NCBI GenBank assembly: GCA_016256075.1
Contig: SDVU01000237.1
Coordinates: 1-16,726, forward strand
Origin: Dictyocoela muelleri
Taxonomy: Eukaryota; Microsporidia
Length of the DNA: 16,726 nt
Direction of reading: 5' to 3'
Every line of letters starts with the position of its first letter. The first letter of the stretch is position 1. A program made the translations under genes and the position numbers. Positions 1 through 9,249 of this stretch are shown in pieces. The notes beneath the pieces are model-generated. The model worked only from the letters and a program-made list of their open reading frames with translations, searched no databases and was not told where the DNA came from.

Positions 1-244
1 TTTTTTTTGCTGGGGTAAAAATTTTACCCTAGCTACCTTTGGGGCGAAAATTTTACACCAGATCCAAATATTTAATTAATAAATGTCACGGGACTGTGGA
101 TGTTCAAGGACTATGGCTTTTTACTTTATAAATAAAAAAATTTAATGTAATTTTTTATTCAATAAATTTAAATTTTAAAAATTACGGTTCAATAAAATGA
201 TTTGTAATTAAAAAAATTGTAATTTTAAAATTTTAATTTATCTT
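1..244. other. A+T-rich stretch without a recognisable gene
   Basis: No coding signal was found. Two similar segments near the edge (about 12-28 and 39-60) each hold a GGGG...AAAATTTTAC core; the first is a short palindrome (ggggtaaaa / ttttaccc). They could be the end of a repeat that continues outside the window. The rest is A/T runs. Confidence 0.4.
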
Positions 245-665
245 AAAATATTTTTAAAAACAAAATTATATGAATTTAGGTTCTACAACGGATAGTCAAT
301 ACCTTAAAAAATCAGGAAATCACAATTTGTACGGGAAGAACACAACATTCTTATATGAAATTTACTTTTTTTGTTAAACTCTAAAAGATAATATTTTTTA
401 CTACCTCTGATATACTCGTATATAAAAAAATTCCGCTTTTCTGGATTTTTTGTAAATCTATATATATATATATATATATATTATCAGAGCTCTTAAAAAA
501 TAATTTCATTTTAAAATTTATCTTTATTATAAACAAATTTCATATAAAAATGTTGTGGTCTTCTCCTACCAATTGTGCTTTCTATTTTTTGATGCTGTGA
601 TCACCCGTTGAAGAACATAAAATTCTTATAACTTTGATTTTATATTTTAAATATTCTTTAATTTA
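245..665. repeat. Fold-back repeat H1 (old, imperfect inverted repeat)
   Basis: The left arm (about 245-425) and the reverse complement of the right arm (about 478-665) align over roughly 170 bp with many differences, by eye about three quarters identical. The best matched blocks are the pair around 'gaacacaacattcttatatg' on the left and the complement of 541-560 on the right. The loop holds a TA microsatellite. There is no coding capacity. The form fits a non-autonomous fold-back or MITE-like element, older than the other palindromes here because its arms have diverged more. Confidence 0.7.
459..480. repeat. TA microsatellite in the H1 loop
   Basis: Eleven uninterrupted TA dinucleotides sit at the apex of fold-back H1. 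A similar short TA run lies near 14888-14908. Confidence 0.9.
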
Positions 666-710
666 ATATTATTATGAATTTATAAATTTAATATTATTAT
701 GAATTTATAA
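661..710. repeat. Two tandem 25-bp copies
   Basis: The unit begins 'atttaatattattatgaatt' and is repeated exactly (661-685 and 686-710), followed by a partial third copy. It directly follows the right arm of H1. Confidence 0.85.
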
Positions 711-830
711 ATTTAATAAAAATACCTCCTCGATGTAATGACCAGAATATTCAAATTTCAAAATTTCAAAAAAAAATTAAAAAATTTTATATTATTTTAA
801 ATCAATTTTATTCTTAAAATTTATAATAAA

Positions 831-940
831 CACCCATAGAAACCAATAGATACCCATAGACACTCATAGACACCCATAGACACTCATAGACACTCATAGA
901 CACTCATATACACTCATAGACACCCATAGACACCCATAGA
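831..940. repeat. Minisatellite, 11 units of 10 bp
   Basis: The unit is cacYcataga, with cacccataga and cactcataga variants interleaved; the second and third units are the most diverged. It starts and stops sharply and lies just downstream of the stop end of the minus-strand Merlin relic. Confidence 0.95.
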
Positions 941-965
941 CTCGGGACATCCATATTTACGTGAC

Positions 966-1795
966 AATAATTAATAATCAAATCAATAAAACATTTAAAG
1001 GCATCCTTCATCTCATATATGTTTAACATGAATCTCAATAAGTATATATCGATCAAATTATTCACCCTATGACGCTGTAATATTCATTTTTTAATACCAG
1101 ACCAACATCCTTAATTGTATTTATATGAACATTGTTCTCTATATTTACAAACCCTTTCGAATGATTTACTGTACGGTGAACTGTGAGTCGTTCGATGAGG
1201 CTTGAACAACCTCCCCATTTATCGGCATATACAATCGAATTTTAATCTACATACGCTTTAAAAAATCTTAGCATTTTTTTTACTTTTCAATGTCGACAAC
1301 TTTTTGTTATAATCATACGACTTTCAGAACTTTTAACTGCACTAAAAACCAAAATTCTTATTACATGATGCACTCGATGGTATTTTATTTTGCCTAATTT
1401 TGACTCATCTCACTTAATAATTCTATTATGTCTTAAATTAGAACAAAAATGTTGATTTTTTTCGACAATTTCATTTCTCTAAGGTCTTTTAAAATCCTAT
1501 AAACTTTATATCTATCTAATACAGTCCATCTCTTCAACTCGATTATAGATGCTATAGCAAGCCATTTATTATATATTAATATAAGTTGTTTATTAAAATT
1601 CATGTTGGACGTAAAAGGTGTGTTATTGAATACATAAAGCTTTTGACCACAAATTTTCTATGAACATATTATCATGTAACTTTTACGACAATGCCAAACT
1701 ACATCCGACCCTCATCTAATACATTGTTTGGCAAATATTTTCGATATTATCTCATTCATTATTGATTCTGAAAAGTTTTTACCAATCTGTACCAT
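966..1795 (-). pseudogene. Merlin (IS1595/ISXO2-like) transposase, decayed copy 3
   Basis: Read on the minus strand, this region gives the ordered blocks of a Merlin transposase, a DDE enzyme that cuts and pastes its own element. Near 1700 is a relic of the N-terminal zinc ribbon (GSDVVWHCRKSY), followed by a helical segment (LILIYNKWLAIASIIELKRW, about 1530-1585). The first catalytic Asp is in DESKLGKIKYHR (Asp codon at 1407-1409). The second is in VYADKW near 1225. The C-terminal block holds VHRTVNHSKGFVN and NNVHINTIK (about 1105-1185), then NLIDIYLLRF and a tail to about 966. The third acidic residue, normally Glu in NTIEG, reads Lys here. Several frame changes and stops interrupt it, so it is dead. 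No clear terminal inverted repeats were found. Family assignment rests on motif order and is strong; exact ends are approximate. Confidence 0.85.
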
Positions 1796-1960
1796 GGGTT
1801 AAAGGGGGAAAAAGTAAAAAAATCACTAACCCCATGTTAGCCAGTAGAGATGCACAATAATCCACAAATACGTTTTTTTCGACTGTCATTTACAAAACCG
1901 TCTGTTTTTTGCTCCCTTTTTATAATAAAATATTTATTTGTTGTAACAAATAACCAACCC

Positions 1961-2199
1961 CCAAATAATACACCCACCAAATAATACACCCTGCAAATAA
2001 TACACCTGGCAAATAATACACCCCGCAAATAATACACCCTGCAAATAATACACCCTGCAAATAATACACCCTGCAAATAATACACCCTGCAAATAATACA
2101 CTCTGCAAATAATACACCTTGCAAATAATACACCCTGCAAATAATACACCCTGCAAATAATACATCCTCCAAATAATACACCCTGCAAATAATACATCT
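1961..2199. repeat. Minisatellite, about 15 units of 16 bp
   Basis: The unit is caaataatacaccctg with scattered substitutions, most often at the last four bases. Because 16 is not a multiple of three and the unit lacks stops on the minus strand, all three minus frames stay open and encode the same 16-residue repeat (CRVYYLQGVLFAGCII) in different phases. Those frames are a by-product of the repeat, not evidence of a gene. Confidence 0.97.
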
Positions 2200-2312
2200 A
2201 TTTATTAAATTAAAAATTAAAAAAATATATAATAAAATCGGCATTGAGTTTTTATTCTGGGACCAACTAAACATTTATAGAACAGAGATTCTGATAAAAT
2301 AAAAGATATTTT

Positions 2313-2812
2313 GAATTGGAGAAAACTCCACAAAAGAAGAAACCGCACCCAAAATATATTTTTGGGTAAAATTATAATATTGTGAAAAAAGAACGGTCGG
2401 TTCAAAAATCACCGAATTATTTTTATAACCCCTAAATTGTTTGAATTAGAAAAAAAAATATTTTGAAGTAATAAAAGCTAAAAAAATAGGTTATGAGTGT
2501 TATTTTTCTAAACATAAAGATATAAACATAGTATTAGTTGTCTGAGTGTGAAAAAAAAAGAGTGAACTTCTCTTGTTGCACCTACAGACAACTAATACAA
2601 TGTTTATATCTTTATGATTATAAAAATAACCACCGACCTATTTTATTTTAGCCTTTATTACTTTTAAACATTTTTTCTAATTCAAACCATTTAGGTGTTA
2701 TAAAAATAATTCGGTGATTTTTGAACCGGCCGTTATTTTTTCAGCTATTATAATTTTACCCACAAATATATTTTGGAGAGTTTTCCTTTTTGTGATGTTT
2801 TTCTTAATTTGA
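2313..2812. repeat. Fold-back H2, arms of about 225 bp
   Basis: The left arm (2313-2544) and right arm (2585-2812) are inverted copies, by eye 80-85% identical, with a spacer of about 40 bp. Strong paired blocks include 'gttcaaaaatcaccgaatta' with its complement near 2715, and 'tattagttgtctg' (2532-2544) with 'cagacaactaata' (2585-2597). A 70-bp piece of the same family recurs at 16438-16507, so this is a dispersed repeat. There is no coding sequence. The type is a fold-back or MITE-like element. Confidence 0.85.
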
Positions 2813-2940
2813 TATTTGTGTTCCCCATGAAGAGTTACTATAGGGGAGGTTTTTTTTTCTTTCTATTTTTCTTTTTATGTTAGAAATGTAGATAAAAAAT
2901 ATCGCACTTATAGTAACTCTTCATGGGGAACTCAAATAAC
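2811..2940. repeat. Hairpin H3, 32-bp stem
   Basis: The stem runs 2811-2842 against 2909-2940 with two mismatches; the inner 23 bp, gttccccatgaagagttactata, are written here only as the first 'gttccccatgaagagtta' and pair perfectly. The loop is about 66 bp and pyrimidine-rich. It begins where H2 ends, so the two palindromes abut. It may be a separate small fold-back or the remains of one inserted beside H2. Confidence 0.85.
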
Positions 2941-3452
2941 ATTTTTTTTCATATGACTGTTCTATTAATGTTTACTGTGTCCGTGAATAAAAAGTCGGAA
3001 CTATAAAATTTTATTACTATTCTCGTGCCAAATAATGCCCTCTTCTATTTTGTTATAAAAAATTTTTTTTTTGAAAATAAATTTTATAAATGTGAACATC
3101 AGTAAAAAACATCTCTGTTTTTAATTTGAATAATCGTAATAGGGTCGGTTAGAACAGTTATTAACACTCTTAAATGTAAATTTAAGTATCTATCTTCGAA
3201 TAAGTCGACGCCACTCTTTAATAAATAATGAGGGGACGTCATTAAGCGGTCAAAAACTATTGAAATATAGTTTTAATACACAGCTATTCAAGTGTGTTAT
3301 AGCTGATTTAGAATTTTTGTAATATGACAATATAATAGAGGAGACACAAAAGCTGTAGGGTTAGTGCGGTGACGCATCTCGGAAAAAAGTAGTGAAAAAT
3401 AAAAATTCATGAAAACCCACTAATTACCTTTTCCTGCCGAGTCATTAAAAAA
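2941..3452. other. Intergenic stretch between H3 and the MULE end
   Basis: No convincing coding frame. The segment 3082-3110 (aatgtgaacat followed by an A-run) resembles the subterminal aatgtgaaca sites of the pogo element near 5468, which might be a fragment of another pogo copy. From about 3180 G+C is a little higher. Confidence 0.35.
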
Positions 3453-3600
3453 ACGAAAATCGCGGTAGCGTCGTTATTCAGGGGTGCTTAGGAGTGAACT
3501 ATTATCAGAATAACAAGAAGTAATGGCCTAGAAAAACGGTAAGAGATAACACTCTGGGTGGGCACCCATGGATGTTGTCAGCAAATAATATATAATAAAC
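3453..3600 (+). repeat. MULE left terminal inverted repeat
   Basis: It matches the reverse complement of 16575-16726, beginning with the shared 'acgaaaatcgcg' and including shared blocks 'gcttagg', 'gagataac' and 'ggatgttgtca'. Overall identity is by eye about two thirds to 70%, with small indels. It is less A+T-rich than its surroundings. It could start further left, since the partner is cut by the window edge. Confidence 0.75.
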
Positions 3601-4004
3601 GTAATTTATAAATATTTAAATAAATTTAATATTTATTTAAACATTATTCGCTTTTTCAATATTTTTAAAAATTCTTATAAGTAAGAATAATGACAATAAC
3701 TTAAAAACACTAAATGAGACCAATAAATAATATGATAATATATTTGTCAACAAACAAATATCCAGACTTTTTAATAAAGACGAAAAGGTAAAAAAAAAGA
3801 ATTAATAAAAAATATTTATTAAAATATTTTAAAATTACGTTATTAGAATTATAAATAGAGGATGGAATGATTTGCTGATTTTTATTTCTAATGTTCTCAA
3901 CAGTAAAATTAATTATAAAAAAATGAATTTTTTATACATCATTTAAAAGAAGGCATTATTCTACAGTACTAGTTGTCGTATACAGAATGTAACGACAAGA
4001 TCAA
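3601..4004. other. A+T-rich subterminal region of the MULE
   Basis: No coding frame stands out. A small hairpin, ttgtcgt...acgacaa, lies near 3973-3998. The sequence from about 4000 onward becomes promoter-like. Confidence 0.4.
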
Positions 4005-4114
4005 ATTGGTGGTTGTTTGTTTAATCTAGTGTTATTTCATTGGTTGCAGATTATTATAAATTTAGGATTGGTTATTGTTTTTTATTGGTCAGTAAATAGA
4101 TTAAAGGTATAAAA
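4005..4114 (+). promoter_or_regulatory. Promoter-like cluster: four inverted CCAAT boxes and a TATA box
   Basis: ATTGG, the complement of CCAAT, occurs at 4005-4009, 4039-4043, 4067-4071 and 4084-4088, each followed by T or TG. A TATAAAA box follows at 4108-4114, 20 bp ahead of the ATG at 4135. CCAAT boxes are the known target of the NF-Y/HAP complex. A TATA box so near the start codon would imply a very short leader, as is common in microsporidia. A shorter ATG at 4118 meets a stop after four codons. Promoter function is inferred. Confidence 0.5.
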
Positions 4115-4134
4115 GAAATGAGTACCAAATAAAT

Positions 4135-4338
4135 ATGGTTTATAAGAATTCTTTTAATAGTAATTTTAAGCCATCAACTTACACACGAGGCCTGCCCAAA
4201 GATGCTACCTCAAAAGTAACGCCGTCTCGAGAGCAACTGAACAAAGTACTCTCAATTTATCACCGTTACATATCTGGCCATGTTTCCACATTGGAACATG
4301 ACACTAACAATATGAACATTTCTATCTTAAAATTCTGA
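4135..4338 (+). CDS. Small hypothetical protein, 67 codons, inside the MULE
   Basis: An ATG-started frame closed by TGA. I do not recognise the product. It starts MVYKNSFNSNFKPSTYTRG and ends with a helix-prone segment around SREQLNKVLSIYHRYISG; there is no signal peptide, membrane segment or cysteine motif. Its G+C is visibly higher than in the flanking DNA, close to 40% by eye, and it has codons such as ggc, ctg and gcc that are rare nearby. It lies between the MULE left end and the transposase and just after a CCAAT/TATA cluster. It may be an accessory MULE product, a piece of host gene captured by the MULE, the first exon or truncated start of the transposase, or chance. There is no homology evidence. 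Confidence 0.4.
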   Translation: MVYKNSFNSNFKPSTYTRGLPKDATSKVTPSREQLNKVLSIYHRYISGHVSTLEHDTNNMNISILKF

Positions 4339-4639
4339 AAAGATGAGTTGTAAGGTTTAGTTAGTGTATTTTATACTTAAACAACTATATTTCATACATC
4401 GCCATTCAAATTTATCTATTTTTTTGGAAATCTCTTTTAGCTTCATTATAATAGAGCAGGATTCACACAATTGTTCACTCTGCACCAGTTTCCAACAAAA
4501 AAGCATGTTTAACATTTTACATTTTTCGGCTCATAGTATTTTTCTCAGAATTGATTTAGACTCCATTAGGGATAAAAATATTTAAAATTTTTAAAAAAAA
4601 ATAACAGGTCAGTTTTACACCCCCAGCAGGGATAACAAG
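4339..4639. other. Stretch without a recognised gene, between the 67-codon ORF and the MULE transposase
   Basis: A 73-codon frame on the plus strand (4364-4585) is open only from a GTG and shows no recognisable motif. No repeat was seen. Confidence 0.35.
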
Positions 4640-5350
4640 GACTTGATCCCAAATACTGAATGTATATTGCTCGAAATTCTAAGGGAGATGCGGTTTTCCT
4701 CGAAGATATTACTCATACTTGTTATTTATTTTTTTTAAAAAATGCCTTTGAATGGGTGCAGAAGAAGACGAGAATATTTTTTAAAATCACCGTCAAGAAA
4801 TGTAAATGTAAATATAAAAAAATATAGATATTAAAGTCCCAAATAATAAAACCAATACATAATCCTTTAGGTTTCCAAATAAGTTTTGTCTTTCGCGATT
4901 AGTAATTTTTGTCATATTTATTGAAACAACATAGAATTTATACAATCATATCACTTTATCTAGTATAAAAATAAAATTTTTACAAGTAAAAAATAATATA
5001 AAATATTTATCATTATCATTATAACTTATTTAAAAAGACATAGCAGTTAAAAGAAGAAGCAGTTTATATCTATGTGAAAGAATTTTCATAAAATCTACAA
5101 ATTCTTCATTTAGAAATATCCAAAATAACAAACATAAGTTAAGTATGGGATCATACAAAGAATATTCAGATATTCTTGAAGAATACATATTAACTTTAAG
5201 TGATAATAACTTTCTTCAGATATATAGAATAGGAGCTTCCAGAAGGAAATTTATTTTATTACAATGATTCTTTTAGTAAGTTAATGATAATAAAGAAGTA
5301 TGGTTTATTGATCGAACCTTTACAATTTTACCAAAGGATTTTATCAAGTA
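4640..5350 (+). pseudogene. MULE transposase, N-terminal part, cut by the pogo insertion
   Basis: The clearest block is WFIDRTFTILPKDFIKY at 5301-5350, the first catalytic Asp motif of MuDR/MULE transposases (family form W.iDGTF...P..f.Q); the Asp codon is 5310-5312. Upstream, QLKEEAVYIYVKEF (from about 5045), an EISKITN-like segment (about 5120) and YYNDSFSKL (about 5262) fit the helical region before the catalytic core. A possible remnant of the FLYWCH-type zinc finger lies near 4660-4760 but is too worn to be sure. Stops and frame changes occur throughout. The coding line breaks exactly at TA (5349-5350), where the pogo element begins, and resumes at 15632. Start is uncertain. Confidence 0.75.
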
Positions 5351-5377
5351 CATTCAGATCTCCCTAATGTGAAAACT
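5351..5377 (+). repeat. Pogo left terminal inverted repeat
   Basis: It begins cattcagatctccctaatg and is preceded by TA. It matches the complement of 15603-15629 at 20 of 27 positions, with an unbroken run of nine (taatgtgaa). Confidence 0.8.
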
Positions 5378-5514
5378 CTCTAATTGGAACAAAAAATATG
5401 TTTTATTTTTTTATTCTCACAAATCCTACTTCATGTTCACATTAAACCTGCATAATCATCATTTTTAAATGTGAACATTGTAAAAAAATGAATAATTTTT
5501 TATTCTTTTTACTA

Positions 5515-6246
5515 TTACCCTATGTATACTGAAAAATAAAAAAGATAAAGGACTTAACTGTCAATAAAAAGTTTAAATTTTTAGAATATAGGAGATTAAA
5601 CCATCAATTTCACAGATGTCACTAACAAAAAAGTTTTAAATCACCTTGGTATAAGTAAACAACATAAAAAACAGTGTTGAACTGTTTTAATGTACAAATT
5701 TTACGTAAACTCTAAGTGTGTATGGATGAACAGAGAGCCTGAGAAGACCCATAGCTTTTATCAAGAGTTATATGAATAGTTTAGAATAAAAGAGTAAATA
5801 ATTTTCTAATATATCAAGAAATATGAAAGAAATGACATTTAATCTTGCAAAAAAAATTAATGTTAAAATTTCAAAGCCTCAGATAGTTAGATACAAAAAT
5901 TCAAATAAAGACATAAAATTAAATAAATATCTGTTATAGGGGAATCTGGATGTGTAAATCTTAACTCTATAGATGATTTTGTGATTTTTACGTGTTACAA
6001 CTCGAGGAGTATCAACCTAAAGATATTTTCAATGCAGATGAAACTATATTTTTTTGCTAACTCAATTCAAATCGTACTTCAGTTTTAAATGAGAAAGACA
6101 AGACATCAGTAAAGTTTTCTAAATAAAGTTACAGATTTTATTTTGTGTAAACATGAATGAAAATAAAATGACCCCATTTCACGTTGGTAAATCAAAAATC
6201 CAATATCATTAAATCTAAAAAAAATTTAAATCTGGTCTAAAAAAAC
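5515..6246 (+). pseudogene. Pogo/Tigger-like transposase (DDE_1 type), N-terminal part
   Basis: The order of blocks follows CENP-B/Tigger-type transposases. A worn helix-turn-helix region lies at about 5550-5700. MTFNLAKKINVKISKPQ (about 5830-5880) sits where the second DNA-binding helix domain falls. GESGCVNLNSIDDF (about 5941-5980) follows. The catalytic block EYQPKDIFNADETIFF (about 6007-6054) carries the first Asp (6037-6039). Then come LNEKDKTSVKFSK and the strand VNMNENKMTPFHVGKSK (about 6149-6196), matching the family V.M.G..l.P..VGKSK pattern. Frame changes and stops are common. The reading ends where the inserted Merlin-ended element begins near 6247-6253. Confidence 0.85.
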
Positions 6247-6355
6247 AATTATAGGTCTCAAACGGGTTATAGACCTCCCTCTTATTTGTAAGTCTTAATT
6301 ATTAAGAGCATCGAGTATGTTTGTTATTAAAAATAAGCTTAAAATTGCGAGATAA
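6223..6355 (+). repeat. Direct repeat copy A: pogo flank plus left end of the inserted element
   Basis: This matches 14080-14208 in the same orientation, by eye about 80% identical. The first 30 bp (aaatctggtctaaaaaa...caatt) is pogo coding sequence and the rest (from 6254) is the left end of the Merlin-ended insert. It therefore repeats a junction, not just an element. Confidence 0.8.
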
Positions 6356-6422
6356 ATGTTTATATACCGAACCAGAAAAATGCCGAAATCATTTTTCCGT
6401 TTTTTTTTCTACATTTTCCTGA

Positions 6423-6656
6423 AAAATGCCGGAAAATTTTTTAATTCTAAAAATAATAAAAAAAAATATAATTTTGAAATATTATAGATTAAAAAATTTT
6501 AAATTTATAAATTAAAAAATAAAAAAAAATATAATTCAGTCTGAATATATAATTTTTTATATTTTTAATATATAAATTTAAAATTTTTTAATCTATAATA
6601 TTTCAAAATTATATTTTTTTTATTATTTTTAGAATTAAAAAATTTTCCGGCATTTT
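6423..6656. repeat. Near-perfect palindrome H4, 234 bp, almost no loop
   Basis: The arms are symmetrical about position 6539-6540 with outer ends aaaatgccgg and ccggcatttt. The outer 90 bp per side pair essentially perfectly; the centre, attcagtctgaat, also pairs. The composition is nearly pure A/T apart from the ends. A 30-bp block around the left end (about 6413-6441) recurs in direct orientation near 14002-14045, next to direct repeat B. Confidence 0.9.
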
Positions 6657-7199
6657 AAAACTTAAAAAGCTTATTATTTTTAAAATGTCTGTTAACTTAA
6701 ACAATGATAATGTCAAATGCTTTATAGAAAAAAGAAGAAAATACTTAAATTAAAAGGATTCAAATAAAAAAATAAATATATTAATAATTTATCTCATTTT
6801 TTAATTGATCTAAACCGAGAATTGTTTCGACATATTTTCAAAAAATTATAAATCTTTGAAATTAAAATAGTTCGTCCCATTTTTCGTTTTTTGCTATCAT
6901 TTTTTCGAAATTTAAAATTTCCAGCTTTCATATTTTGAACTTTTTGACGAATTCTTCATTCTTCACATTTTATTAAATCGATGACTTTTAGTATTTTTTA
7001 TTTTTCATATTAAATTTTTAATTAGAATGTCGAGATATGCTTTGCAACTGTTAGTTTTTGTGGGCAGATAGTTTAATATTATGTCATAAACAGACCAAAA
7101 TTTATTATTTTTTATCAAATTACTATTTTTTTATTTATAAAGTTGTTAAAGAAATATTCAATAATTTGGTCGTAGTAAAAATATATTCTTTCAAATGTT
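6657..7199. other. A+T-rich stretch without a recognised gene
   Basis: No recognisable coding blocks. The segment around 6885-6915 loosely resembles 6388-6420 (a tttttcgttttttt-like motif), perhaps an old duplication. Confidence 0.35.
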
Positions 7200-7204
7200 T
7201 AATT

Positions 7205-7346
7205 TATTTGAATTTTATTTCAACATAGTTTTCTGGAACATAACCTAATATTAATAAATATTTTACAAATTCTTTGAACTTAACGTCAATTTTATAAAAT
7301 TGCAATAGATTATTGTACTTTGGAAATTTGTCTACGAGTTGAAGGA
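7205..7346 (-). pseudogene. Possible coding relic, unrecognised
   Basis: On the minus strand an uninterrupted stretch of about 47 codons reads LLQLVDKFPKYNNLL and, further on, FKEFVKYLLILGYVPENYVE. I cannot place it in a family. It ends at the edge of the Merlin copy 1 inverted repeat, so it may be part of whatever that Merlin landed in. A chance open frame is possible. Confidence 0.25.
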
Positions 7347-8342
7347 GATTGTGTCGAATTTGGAACTAAAAAAATGGGTGTATGAAAAAATTTTGTTTTT
7401 ACCCCTTTATGCATCATTCAAAATCATCACTTGTTATTGAATTTATGAAATTTATGAATGGAAATCGTATTAAACATTGTACACGTTGCGAAAGTTCATT
7501 AAGGAAGAAAGACGGCCAAATAAAGAGAATGATTTGTTCATGGAAACATTGTTGTGCCTCTTATTCCATTTTTTCTAATACAATTTTGATAAACTGGAAG
7601 AAAGGTCCTGATTGCTTTATCCAAATTATCCAACTTCTGTTTCATTACACGCGCCTTCGTTGTATTTCTAAAATTTTTTCATTATGAATATAAAAATTTA
7701 AAAAAAATATATTTCAAAGCTAAACAAACAATGTTTGAAGAAATATTTTCAATGTATTCCAAAAATAGGTGGGCCGAACGTTGTTGTAGAAATTGACGAA
7801 TGTAAGTTTGGAAAGAGAAAGATTAATAGGGGGCATCATTCTGAAGATGTTGGGGGCGTTGGTATGGTTGAAATAACCGGTGAAAGAAAATTTGTATTGA
7901 TACCGGTTGAGAATAGAGGCCGAAAGACATTGAATGAACTTATAAGAAAATTTTACTTCCCGGTTCCATTATTCATACAGATGAATGGAAAGTATATCTT
8001 GGGCTCTCCTCAGATTATATATATAAAACCGTAAATCATAAACGTGGATTTATAAATAGTTAAACAAATACTCATACAAATACGATTGAAGGAAATTGAG
8101 CTCCTTTAAAGAGAGATGTTTCGATTCGTCGGTGAGTCAAAAAGAAAATATACTTGCCTCTCATGATTGCTATGGCTAAGCGTAATAATGGTGGAATAAT
8201 AGATTTTTTTTAAATTATTATTTTCATAAAATAAATATTTTAGAAAAAAAAATATTTTTTTTGATCTAACAATGGATAATTGTTTAAAATTTTCTACAAC
8301 CCAATTTTTAATACCAAATTCGACCCACTGATCCACAAGTTG
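7331..8342 (+). mobile_element. Merlin transposon, copy 1
   Basis: A Merlin transposase relic is bounded by imperfect inverted repeats: 7331-7396 against the complement of 8285-8342, with the strongest match gtcgaatttgg (7352-7363) to 8311-8323 and a following aaaaa-tgggt-gta-gaaaa block. Total length is about 1 kb, normal for a Merlin. The inner part of the ends overlaps the start of the coding region. No clear target duplication was found. Confidence 0.6.
7360..8210 (+). pseudogene. Merlin (IS1595/ISXO2-like) transposase, copy 1
   Basis: An ATG frame at 7382-7687 gives the N-terminal zinc ribbon HCTRCESSLRKKDGQ...CSWKHCC (about residues 32-59), expected for the family. A second frame from 7735 (TTG or upstream) to 8034 gives KIGGPNVVVEIDECKFGKRK with the first catalytic Asp at 7795-7797, then INRGHH, VGMVEITGERKFVLIPVENR and TLNELIRK. 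The second Asp block is blurred (IQMNGKYILG instead of a YTDxxxxY form) by a frame change near 7970. Then VNHKRGFINS, TNTHTNTIEGN with the catalytic Glu at 8088-8090, APLKRDVSIRR and LMIAMAKRNNGGIIDFF to about 8210. It is broken by at least three frame changes and two stops, but it is the best preserved Merlin core here. Confidence 0.9.
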
Positions 8343-8645
8343 ATTCAAATTAAAAACACTGGCATTTATTTTTGTTTCTGGAAAAAAAAATTAAAAATGC
8401 ATTAAATGCAGCAATTTAAAATTCAATAATAAAATTTTCTGTTATTTTAATATCAAATTTTCTAATCTCTCGAAACAATGACTCGTATGAACTTTGATTT
8501 TTTGATTTCATGAAAATGTATATCAAAGTCACAACTTCATTAAAAGATATCCCATATATAATATAGAGTGGGTGAAAATTAGATGGCTCAGTATAGAAAC
8601 TCCCATTAGCAAGCTAATAATTTGATGTTTCGAGCATCTTTGCAT
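8343..8645. other. A+T-rich stretch without a recognised gene
   Basis: No convincing frame or repeat. It separates Merlin copy 1 from the left end of the IS630-like transposon. Confidence 0.4.
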
Positions 8646-8647
8646 TA

Positions 8648-8768
8648 CAGTCTTTTTCATTTTATAGTCACAATATTGCATGCTTATAGTCACCATATAG
8701 CATTTTTATAGTAACCATATTGCATTTTTGTAGTCACCATGTTGCATTTTTATAGCTACTTTTTTATT
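8648..8768 (+). repeat. Left end of the IS630-like element: four 22-bp tandem units
   Basis: After the 15-bp tip, units of the type tatagtcaccatattgcatt(tt) run at 8663-8684, 8685-8706, 8707-8728 and 8729-8750, followed by tatagctac. The units differ at a few positions each. Confidence 0.85.
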
Positions 8769-9249
8769 TAAAAAAACCTAACTTCTTAAATGTATTTAGA
8801 TAGAGAAAAAAAATTTATAAACATAATAATAATGCTAAAGACTTAGGTGAGGATATGGGAATATATCACGCGAGATCAAAGGGAAAAGTCGACTGGGGAA
8901 TAAAATACCTGATTAAATAATTTTCGTCGTTTAAACATATTTATTGTTAAAAAAGATGTTTATTTTAAATCTTTCGTGGCAAATATAAAAAAAATTATAC
9001 AACTCAATTTATTTTTATTGTCATCATGTGACATTTTTATAAATAAAATATTTATTTAATAGTACCTTTTTATTTAGTGATACAATAAAAATAATTAGTT
9101 TTGAAAACATCATTCAATCCAAAACATATTATATTTAAAAAAATATAAATAAAAGCTGTTTTATTATATAAAATAAACTCTGCCTTTTTTCTTTCTACCC
9201 AAAGTCGCACATGGCGAAAATAACCATTCATATCAAAATCACCGGAATT
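8769..9249. other. 3' flank of the IS630-like transposase, no gene seen
   Basis: A+T-rich DNA between the left end array and the transposase stop. A slightly G+C-richer patch (8850-8905) was not recognised. Confidence 0.4.

Noticed and set aside
831-2199. Short-unit arrays as a CRISPR
   Set aside because: Units are contiguous without unique spacers; these are minisatellites in a eukaryotic setting.
1837-2405. Several overlapping minus-strand frames (up to 145 codons) as a repeat-protein gene
   Set aside because: They exist because the 16-bp minisatellite lacks stops in every minus frame; flanking residues are low-complexity and no promoter or motif supports a gene. The last part covers the arm of fold-back H2.
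4364-4585. 73-codon plus-strand frame
   Set aside because: It opens only with GTG, has no recognisable motif and has ordinary background composition.
8106-8348. 80-codon minus-strand frame
   Set aside because: It is antisense to the Merlin copy 1 transposase and its start lies in that element's inverted repeat.
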